The notes under the pieces are model-generated. The model did not search any database, was not told the origin of the DNA, and saw only the letters and a list, made by a program, of their open reading frames with translations. 12,240 bases of DNA from Clostridia bacterium (GTDB lineage: Bacteria; Bacillota; DSM-521; Neomoorellales; Neomoorellaceae). The translations under genes and the position numbers were made by a program. The DNA lies in contig JAAYGJ010000111.1 of assembly GCA_012727745.1 (NCBI GenBank), positions 1-12,240 of the forward strand. Direction: 5' to 3'. This document shows, one piece after another, positions 6,732-12,240 of this stretch (position 1 is the first letter of the stretch; each line of letters starts with the position of its first letter).

Positions 6732-6860
6732 GTGAAAGACGTGGTTTATGGAGTTATTATAATTGCCGGGATCCTCTTGACGGGTGCGTATTACCTCTAT
6801 CGGCAGCAAAAGGACCCGGGTATTAATATTTTTCCCCACAATCAGCGTACCGATAGTTAA
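6732..6860 (+). CDS. 42-residue single-pass membrane microprotein, unknown function
   Basis: GTG 6732 is preceded by GAGGAG (6717-6722) at 9 bases. The product begins MKDVV and has one clear transmembrane segment at about residues 4-23 (GVIIIAGILLTGAYYLY). A short hydrophilic tail follows, starting RQQKD and ending NQRTDS. Positive charges after the helix predict a cytoplasmic C-terminus (positive-inside rule, inference). It has its own consensus promoter and a strong terminator, so it is an independent transcription unit, which makes a chance ORF unlikely. I recognise no family and assign no function. It lies between the lactate permease and the HD-GYP gene. Confidence 0.65.
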   Translation: MKDVVYGVIIIAGILLTGAYYLYRQQKDPGINIFPHNQRTDS

Positions 6861-6872
6861 GTTTATATAGCC

Positions 6873-6904
6873 AGCCACCCGTGTATTTAGGGTGGTTCTT
6901 TTTT
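6873..6904 (+). terminator. intrinsic terminator of the microprotein gene
   Basis: AGCCACCC (6873-6880) pairs with GGGTGGTT (6890-6897) with one G-T wobble. A C and a T6 tract follow (6899-6904). It lies 12 bases after the microprotein stop codon. Confidence 0.85.
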
Positions 6905-6920
6905 GCGGATCTCATAGCTG

Positions 6921-6978
6921 TCCAGACTTATCCGGGGCATTAGTCTGGATTAATGTTAATAAGTGAAGGAATTATAGT
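6921..6978 (+). promoter_or_regulatory. inverted repeat and weak promoter upstream of the HD-GYP gene
   Basis: TCCAGACT (6921-6928) and AGTCTGGA (6942-6949) are perfect 8-bp inverted arms around 13 bases, with no T tract after them, so this looks like a protein-binding site. Immediately downstream is a candidate promoter: TTAATG (6950-6955), 17 bases, TATAGT (6973-6978). The -35 is poor, which would fit activation from the adjacent dyad (inference). Confidence 0.4.
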
Positions 6979-6995
6979 AAATTTGTCGAATTTAA

Positions 6996-7019
6996 GGCGG
7001 CATGAAGGAGAGTGCCGCC
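6996..7019 (+). promoter_or_regulatory. hairpin presenting the HD-GYP ribosome binding site in its loop
   Basis: GGCGGC (6996-7001) and GCCGCC (7014-7019) form a 6-bp all-GC stem. The 12-base loop contains the Shine-Dalgarno AAGGAG (7005-7010). The stem ends one base before GTG 7021, so it could modulate initiation. Confidence 0.45.
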
Positions 7020-7020
7020 G

Positions 7021-8160
7021 GTGCGCAGGGTTTCGGTAGATGGGTTAAAGGCAGGTATGGTCGTTGCCCGGGCAATTTATGGTGCTGACGGTAGCATTTT
7101 ACTGAATAAAGATATGGTCTTAAAGCCCAGTTATATTGTCCGTTTGCAGGAACTGGGCGTACCATCGGTATATATCTACGACAGACAACTGGGAGATCTG
7201 CAGGTAGAAGATGTTGTCAGTGAACAAACCCGGGTGAGCTCTCTAACAGCAGTAAAGGAAATTTTCGAACAAACGCGGCGGGGCTCTCATGTTTCTATCC
7301 TGGCTGAAAAGGCTCGGTTCAGGGAAATAGTAACCAATATTATTAATGACCTTTTAGACCGCAAAGAGCTAATAATCAATTTAACTGATATTCGGGCTAT
7401 TGATGATTATACTTTTGCCCATTCGGTTAATGTTTGCATCCTGGCTCTTATTACTGGCTTAACTTTGAAATATAGCCGTCCTGCCCTGGTGCATTTGGGC
7501 ATGGGTGCCTTGCTCCATGATATAGGTAAGACTGCCCTGCCCTTAGAAATCCTGAACAAACCAGGCAAGCTGACGCCAGAGGAATTTGAATTTATTCGTC
7601 GTCATCCCCGGCTCGGTTTTGATATTTTGCGGATGAACAAGGATATTAGCCGGGTGTCAGCCATTGTTGCTTTGCAGCACCATGAGCGTTATAATGGCTG
7701 TGGGTATCCTGCCGGATTAACAGGTTCCCAGATCCATGAGTTTGCCCGCATTACCGCAATTGACGATGTTTATGACGCCTTGACTGCCGACAGGGTTTAC
7801 CGGCCAGCTTATCCTCCCAACGAGGCCTTTGAGCTGCTGGCCGGTTCGGGAAACTTTACCCATGACTACAGGTTGATTAAAGCTTTTTTAGCCAACGTGG
7901 CCATTTACCCGGTGGGCACCATTGTTAAATTGAATAGCGGCGATGTGGGAGTGGTTACAGGGATGGACCGGGGTTATTTGCAGCAACCCCGGGTACGTTT
8001 GCTTTACAACTCTTCCGGAGAACCTTACCACGAACAGCCGGAGATTAATCTCAGGGAGAATTTAAATTATTTTATCAGTAGTGTTCTGCCCAGGGAGTCC
8101 CTGCCGTCGGCAAGCAGCTCTGCCGACCGTTGTTGTGGTAGCGACATGAAAACAGGTTAG
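7021..8160 (+). CDS. HD-GYP domain protein, probable cyclic-di-GMP phosphodiesterase
   Basis: This is a 379-residue cytoplasmic signalling protein. Residues 1-55 are the short N-terminal domain common in HD-GYP proteins (VDGLKAGMVVARAIYGADG). Residues about 125-290 are the HD-GYP hydrolase: H134, HDIGK at 166-170, RRHP with H195, HHERYNGCGYP at 220-230, and AIDDVYDAL with D248/D249. All expected metal ligands are visible, so it is probably active and would linearise c-di-GMP. From about residue 297 is a small C-terminal domain (YPVGTIVKLNSGDVGVV), also common in this group. It has no receiver or membrane domain. GTG 7021 is preferred over GTG 7012 because AAGGAG (7005-7010) is 10 bases from the former and 1 from the latter. 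The fmdB-like gene follows by 28 bases, probably co-transcribed. Confidence 0.88.
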   Translation: MRRVSVDGLKAGMVVARAIYGADGSILLNKDMVLKPSYIVRLQELGVPSVYIYDRQLGDLQVEDVVSEQTRVSSLTAVKEIFEQTRRGSHVSILAEKARFREIVTNIINDLLDRKELIINLTDIRAIDDYTFAHSVNVCILALITGLTLKYSRPALVHLGMGALLHDIGKTALPLEILNKPGKLTPEEFEFIRRHPRLGFDILRMNKDISRVSAIVALQHHERYNGCGYPAGLTGSQIHEFARITAIDDVYDALTADRVYRPAYPPNEAFELLAGSGNFTHDYRLIKAFLANVAIYPVGTIVKLNSGDVGVVTGMDRGYLQQPRVRLLYNSSGEPYHEQPEINLRENLNYFISSVLPRESLPSASSSADRCCGSDMKTG

Positions 8161-8188
8161 GCGTTAGAGGTTTAAGGAGAAGAGCTAA

Positions 8189-8404
8189 ATGCCCAATTAT
8201 GACTTCAGATGCAATGACTGCAGCTGGAAGTTTAGCCGTCAGGTGGCTATTAAGGATAAAGATCAGGTTCGTTGCCCAAAATGTGGCGGTAAAGTCAGCC
8301 AGCTCTTTACCGGCTTCCTTTACGTCCGTAAGGGCGAGCCCGGTGCCGGCTCTACAGGGAGCAGCTGCAGTGGCAGTTGCAGTGGCTGCAGCGGTTGTCA
8401 TTAA
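8189..8404 (+). CDS. FmdB-type zinc-ribbon protein with Cys/Ser/Gly-rich tail
   Basis: This is a 71-residue small protein. The N-terminal MPNYDFRCNDC and CPKCGG pattern (C8, C11, C29, C32) is the FmdB/CxxC_CxxC_SSSS zinc ribbon, which should bind one zinc ion. The tail from about residue 55 is rich in S, G and C, with four further cysteines (C60, C64, C67, C70) and a final histidine. Such tails are a family trait, and their role is unknown. AAGGAG (8174-8179) lies 9 bases before the ATG. It follows the HD-GYP gene by 28 bases and precedes a terminator, so the two probably share a transcript. FmdB was named for a proposed link to formamidase expression, which is not established here; the family's biochemical function is unclear. 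Confidence 0.88.
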   Translation: MPNYDFRCNDCSWKFSRQVAIKDKDQVRCPKCGGKVSQLFTGFLYVRKGEPGAGSTGSSCSGSCSGCSGCH

Positions 8405-8447
8405 TTTCGGTTTTAGTATTGGCTGGAAGTTGTTATGCCTGTACTGC

Positions 8448-8479
8448 ACCCGGGGATTCTCCTCCGGGTTGTTGTTTTT
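8448..8479 (+). terminator. intrinsic terminator of the HD-GYP/fmdB unit
   Basis: ACCCGGGG (8448-8455) pairs with CTCCGGGT (8462-8469), including one G-T wobble, around a 6-base loop. It is followed by TGTTGTTTTT. It separates the unit from the ilv operon. Confidence 0.8.
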
Positions 8480-8569
8480 CGCCAGGCAGCTATTTCTTTT
8501 TTAGCGCTAGCAGGTAAATATCATGGGAGCAGCTTGAAGTATTTTTCGCCCCTGGCAATTAAAAATTCC

Positions 8570-8598
8570 TTGACACTTGTTTTATCCTTATCTATACT
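8570..8598 (+). promoter_or_regulatory. sigma-A promoter P1 of the ilv operon
   Basis: TTGACA (8570-8575), 17 bases, TATACT (8593-8598): near-consensus with ideal spacing. Transcription would begin near 8605, about 83 bases before ilvE. The leader is too short for a T-box, and none of that motif's conserved sequence is present. Confidence 0.8.
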
Positions 8599-8640
8599 GA
8601 ATGTTAATCATATTTTTGCAGGGTTTTTCGCTGGCTTTAT

Positions 8641-8649
8641 TGCTATAAT
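8641..8649 (+). promoter_or_regulatory. extended -10 promoter candidate P2 of the ilv operon
   Basis: TGCTATAAT (8641-8649) is a perfect extended -10 with consensus TATAAT but no clear -35. It would start transcription about 32 bases before the ilvE start. It may be a second promoter downstream of P1. Confidence 0.45.
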
Positions 8650-8687
8650 GGCGAGTAGATCATAGAGAAGGAACAGGAGGAGCAATC

Positions 8688-9581
8688 TTGGGATTAATAA
8701 TTTATCTTGACGGCGAATTCGTCCCGGAAGAAGAGGCCAAAGTATCAGTATTTGACCATGGTTTATTATACGGTGATGGGGTCTTTGAAGGAATCAGGGC
8801 TTATCACGGGCGGGTTTTCCGTTTAAAGCCACATATTGATCGCCTTTACGATTCGGCACGGGCTATTAACCTCGATCCGGGTCTAACTAAAGAAGAAATG
8901 ACCTGGGTGGTACTTGAAACCTGCAGGCGTAACAACTTAAGAGATGCTTATATACGCCTGGTAATTACCCGGGGCAAAGGCGATCTGGGCCTGGATCCCC
9001 GCAAATGCCCCCGGCCAACAGTATTTTGCATTGCAGCAGCTATCGAGCTTTACCCGGCGGAGCTATATGAGAAGGGACTGGATTTGGTGACCCTGGGCAC
9101 CCGGCGTAATGCCCCTGATGCTCTTGACCCGCGGATTAAATCCTTGAATTACTTAAATAACATATTGGCCAAAATGGAAGCCACGCGGGCCGGTGCTCCG
9201 GAAGGGCTTTTCCTCAATAAGGAAGGCTACGTGGCCGAAGCAACGGGAGACAACATATTTATTGTCAAGAACGGCAATTTATATACTCCACCGCCCCATA
9301 TCGGTTTGCTGGAGGGAGTGACCCGCAATACTGTGATGGAATTGGCTGTTGAAGCAGGCATTCCGATTTATGAAAGGGTATTTACCCGTTACGAAGTTTA
9401 TGCTGCTGATGAATGTTTCCTGACCGGTACGGCGGCAGAAATAATTCCGGTTGTAAGGGTAGATGGCCGCTCGGTTGGTGACGGTCGGCCCGGGCCAATA
9501 ACTCAAGAACTCATTGCAATGTTCCGGGAGCTGACTAAAAGGGACGGCCCGGAGATTTATCCTGCTGAGCAAGGAAGTTGA
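8688..9581 (+). CDS. ilvE: branched-chain amino acid aminotransferase
   Basis: This is a 297-residue fold-type-IV PLP aminotransferase. It carries out the last step of valine, leucine and isoleucine synthesis, moving an amino group from glutamate to the branched 2-oxo acids. The N-terminus MGLIIYLDGEFVPEEEAKVS and the motif FDHGLLYGDGVFEGIRAY (22-39) are typical. K151 in DPRIKSLNYLNN is the Schiff-base lysine, EATGDNIF (184-191) follows, and GTAAEIIPV (247-255) lies near the phosphate site. The start is TTG 8688, supported by AGGAGG (8675-8680) at 7 bases. Two promoter candidates precede it and ilvD follows after 97 bases with no terminator, so it is the first gene of the operon. A D-amino acid aminotransferase is possible by fold but unlikely in this context. 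Confidence 0.93.
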   Translation: MGLIIYLDGEFVPEEEAKVSVFDHGLLYGDGVFEGIRAYHGRVFRLKPHIDRLYDSARAINLDPGLTKEEMTWVVLETCRRNNLRDAYIRLVITRGKGDLGLDPRKCPRPTVFCIAAAIELYPAELYEKGLDLVTLGTRRNAPDALDPRIKSLNYLNNILAKMEATRAGAPEGLFLNKEGYVAEATGDNIFIVKNGNLYTPPPHIGLLEGVTRNTVMELAVEAGIPIYERVFTRYEVYAADECFLTGTAAEIIPVVRVDGRSVGDGRPGPITQELIAMFRELTKRDGPEIYPAEQGS

Positions 9582-9678
9582 TCGTGCTGAGTGTAGCGTC
9601 ACAGGGTTAGGGTTGCCGGAGGCAGTCCATCCCTACCTGGCGCAAGTTTAGCTAGTATTATAAAAAGGAGAGGAAACC

Positions 9679-11331
9679 ATGCGCAGCAATGCTATGAAGG
9701 CAGGGCTGGCCAAAGCCCCACACCGCTCGTTGCTTAAGGCTACAGGTTTGACCGATGCTGAAATTGAAAGACCGATTATCGGGGTTGTCAACCCCTTTAA
9801 TGAATTAATACCCGGCCATATTCATTTAAATAACATTGCTGCGGCGGTAAAAGCCGGAGTGCGTTTAGCCGGCGGCACACCTTTGGAATTTCCTACTATT
9901 GGTGTATGTGACGGCCTGGCCATGAACCATATAGGCATGAAGTATTCCCTGGCCAGCAGGGAACTGATCGCCGATATGGTGGAAGTAATGGCCATAGCCC
10001 ACCCCTTTGATGCCCTGGTGTTTATTACCAACTGCGATAAAATTGTGCCGGGTATGCTGATGGCAGCAGCTCGCTTAAATATCCCGTCGATTTTTGTCAG
10101 CGGTGGCCCTATGCTGGCCGGCCGTTACCAGGGCCGCGATGTATCTTTGAGCTGTATTTTTGAGGCGGTCGGCGCAGTCCAGGCTGGCAAGATGGATATG
10201 GCAGAACTGGAGGAACTGGAGGACAGTGCCTGTCCCGGCTGTGGTTCCTGCGCCGGCATGTACACTGCTAACACCATGAACTGCCTAACTGAGGCCCTGG
10301 GTATGGCCCTGCCGGGCAACGGCACTATCCCGGCTGTTAGCGGTACCCGCATACGCCTGGCTAAAATGGCCGGGATGCGTATTATGGAGTTATTAAAAGA
10401 AAATATCCGTCCCCTTGACATAATGAATGAAAAAGCTTTTCATAACGCTGTAACCGTGGATATGGCTTTAGGCGGTTCTACCAATACCTGCCTGCACCTG
10501 CCGGCCATAGCCCATGAAGCCGGCGTAGCTTTAGATTTAAAAACTTTTGCTACGATTAGCAAACGGACGCCGCAAATATGCAAACTCTATCCTGCCGGCC
10601 CTCAGCCTATTCAGTATCTGGATGAAGCAGGCGGCATTCAAGCTGTTATGCATGAACTTTTCCAGCACGGTTTGATAGAGGATACGTTAACCGTCAGCGG
10701 CCTAATTTCTGCCAATCTTGCCGGGCGGGAAGTGAAAAGGCGCGATGTTATCCGCCCGTTGACTGAACCTTACAGCCGCGAAGGGGGCCTGGCGATCCTT
10801 TACGGCAACTTGGCGCCGGAAGGGGCGGTAGTCAAGAAAGGTGCCGTCCTGCCGGAGATGATGCAGCACCAGGGGCCGGCCAGAGTCTTTAACAGTGAAG
10901 AAGAGGCCTTTACAGCCATTATGGAACAAAAAATTAATCCCGGTGATGTGATCGTCATTCGCTATGAAGGGCCCAAGGGCGGGCCGGGGATGCAGGAAAT
11001 GCTCAGCCCTACCTCGGCTTTGGTCGGCATGGGTTTGGATACTTCAGTTGCTTTGATCACTGACGGACGTTTTTCCGGAGCTAGCCGTGGCGCTGCCATC
11101 GGCCATGTTTCGCCGGAAGCGGCAGCCGGGGGGCTAATAGGTCTGGTAGAAGAAGGCGACTTGATTGCTATTGACATTGAGGCGGGCAAACTGGAATTAA
11201 AAGTTGACGAAGAAGAAATAGCCCGTCGCAGGGCAAACTGGCAACCGCTGCCGCCGAAAATTAAGAGCGGCTACTTAGCCCGCTATGCCCGGCAGGTTAC
11301 CTCCGGGGCCCAGGGCGCGGTACTGGAATAA
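9679..11331 (+). CDS. ilvD: dihydroxy-acid dehydratase
   Basis: This is a 550-residue Fe-S dehydratase. It converts 2,3-dihydroxy-isovalerate and -methylvalerate to the 2-oxo acids that IlvE then aminates. Signatures are VCDGLAMNHIGM (76-87), NCDKIVPGM (118-126) with C119 and the Mg-site K121, CPGCGSCAGMYTANTMNCL (185-203), and DGRFSGASRGAAIGHVSPEA near the C-terminus. The residue aligned with the third cysteine ligand of [2Fe-2S] plant/mycobacterial enzymes is G46 in a PGH motif, as in E. coli IlvD. This suggests the oxygen-sensitive [4Fe-4S] type, fitting an anaerobe (inference from remembered alignments). ATG 9679 has AAGGAG (9665-9670) 8 bases upstream. Full length, no damage seen. ilvB follows after about 83 bases. 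Confidence 0.95.
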   Translation: MRSNAMKAGLAKAPHRSLLKATGLTDAEIERPIIGVVNPFNELIPGHIHLNNIAAAVKAGVRLAGGTPLEFPTIGVCDGLAMNHIGMKYSLASRELIADMVEVMAIAHPFDALVFITNCDKIVPGMLMAAARLNIPSIFVSGGPMLAGRYQGRDVSLSCIFEAVGAVQAGKMDMAELEELEDSACPGCGSCAGMYTANTMNCLTEALGMALPGNGTIPAVSGTRIRLAKMAGMRIMELLKENIRPLDIMNEKAFHNAVTVDMALGGSTNTCLHLPAIAHEAGVALDLKTFATISKRTPQICKLYPAGPQPIQYLDEAGGIQAVMHELFQHGLIEDTLTVSGLISANLAGREVKRRDVIRPLTEPYSREGGLAILYGNLAPEGAVVKKGAVLPEMMQHQGPARVFNSEEEAFTAIMEQKINPGDVIVIRYEGPKGGPGMQEMLSPTSALVGMGLDTSVALITDGRFSGASRGAAIGHVSPEAAAGGLIGLVEEGDLIAIDIEAGKLELKVDEEEIARRRANWQPLPPKIKSGYLARYARQVTSGAQGAVLE

Positions 11332-11414
11332 ATAAAATATAAACGGTTCGAAACGGCATTTCGCTTATATAAAGCTAATGCAATTATAAATAGTATCAGA
11401 GAGGTGTTTTATAA

Positions 11415-12240
11415 TTGGGGATCGTGGCTCAAAAAAGAGAATAAGCGGTTCGAAAATTATTATTAAAGCCTTAAAGGCAGAAGGTGTAGATACCGTATTC
11501 GGTTACCCTGGCGGGGCGGTGATGCCCCTTTACCATGAACTGGCAGTTTCTGACATCCGCCATATACTGACCCGGCATGAGCAGGCTGCTGCTCATGCCG
11601 CTGATGGCTACGCCCGGGCCAGTGGCAAGCCCGGTGTTTGCATTGCTACTTCCGGGCCCGGTGCTACCAATCTGGTAACAGGCATTGCCAATGCCTATAT
11701 GGACTCTATTCCTCTGGTAGCTTTTACCGGACAGGTTAACGTAGCTGCCATTGGCCATGATTCTTTTCAGGAAGCAGATATTACCGGTATTACCTTGCCT
11801 ATTACTAAAGCCAACTACCTAGTTAAAGATGTCAAGGAACTGGCAGCAACTATCCATGAGGCTTTTTATATAGCTACCAGCGGTCGGCCCGGGCCGGTCC
11901 TGGTGGATATTCCCAAAGACGTTACTACCCAGAAGGCAGTATTTAACTATCCTCCCAAGTTGCGCTTGCCTGGTTATCGTAAAGCAGTGTCGCCCCATCC
12001 CCTGCAAGTTGCCCAGGCAGCGGCAGCCATTAAGGCGGCGCAAAAACCACTGCTTTTTGCAGGTGGGGGTGTGGTTGTTTCAGGGGCCCATGAAGAGGTG
12101 CGCTTACTGGCTGAACAGCAGGATATTCCGGTGATTGTCAGCATGATGGGCAAGGGGGTTTTCCCGGAGACACACCCACTTTTTGTTGGCATGGCCGGTA
12201 TGCACGGTACCGTAGCGGCTAATTATGCTTTATGTGAAAC
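11415..12240 (+). CDS. ilvB: acetolactate synthase large subunit (5' part; start needs a frame change)
   Basis: This is the TPP-dependent first common enzyme of branched-chain amino acid synthesis, joining pyruvate to pyruvate or 2-oxobutyrate. From 11447 the frame reads GSKIIIKALKAEGVDTVFGYPGG, then TRHEQAAAHAADGYARASG with the TPP-activating glutamate at 11579-11581. SGPGATNLVTGIANAYMDSIPLV follows, and near the end is the start of the central domain (PLLFAGGGVVVSGAHE). The window ends inside the gene. The oddity is the start: TTG 11415, 8 bases after GAGGTG (11401-11406), reads MGIVAQKRE and stops at 11442-11444 in the wrong frame. One extra A in the A6 run at 11431-11436 would give MGIVAQKKRISGSK in frame. 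The true frame itself offers only ATT 11414 or ATA 11441 before the conserved core. Confidence 0.85.

Noticed and set aside
8435..8665. 76-codon plus-strand ORF between the fmdB-like gene and ilvE
   Set aside because: It spans a terminator and a near-consensus promoter and has no recognisable domain, so it is a chance frame.
8605..9678. T-box or peptide attenuator controlling the ilv operon
   Set aside because: The leader before ilvE is about 83 bases, has no T-box core sequence and no leader peptide rich in Leu/Val/Ile; the ilvE-ilvD gap shows none either.

Overview
The window looks like chromosomal DNA of a thermophilic, anaerobic Firmicute of the Moorella/Peptococcaceae kind. This is inferred from a class V (archaeal-type) fructose-1,6-bisphosphatase, strong GGAGG-type ribosome binding sites, frequent GTG/TTG starts, sigma-A promoters and moderate GC content. 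No database search was possible, so the taxon is an impression. All recognised protein genes are on the + strand and most form short transcription units separated by hairpin terminators.

Region 1 (1-4133) holds a GntR/FadR-family regulator, a bifunctional FBP aldolase/phosphatase and an Orn/Lys/Arg decarboxylase. Each is followed by its own hairpin terminator. Region 2 (4134-6587) is a 635-base AT-rich leader followed by an L-lactate permease. The leader carries an operator-like dyad resembling one in front of the regulator gene, an 11-bp stem-loop, and two small ORFs with plausible ribosome binding sites. Regulator, permease and FBPase together suggest lactate uptake and gluconeogenesis under FadR-type control (inference).

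Region 3 (6588-8479) has a monocistronic 42-codon membrane microprotein with its own consensus promoter and terminator. It is followed by an HD-GYP signalling protein whose ribosome binding site sits in a hairpin loop, and by a small FmdB-type zinc-ribbon protein, ending in a terminator.

Region 4 (8480-12240) is the start of a branched-chain amino acid operon: ilvE, ilvD and the 5' part of ilvB, which runs off the window. The ilvB reading frame has no ordinary in-frame start codon. A TTG with a good ribosome binding site lies one base out of frame, upstream of an A6 run, which suggests a homopolymer error, slippage or an unusual start.

Most of the window is ordinary metabolism; no wholly new multi-gene system is evident. 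The items most worth checking are the lctP leader, the paired operator-like sites, the ilvB start, and the microprotein with its tandem-repeat leader.
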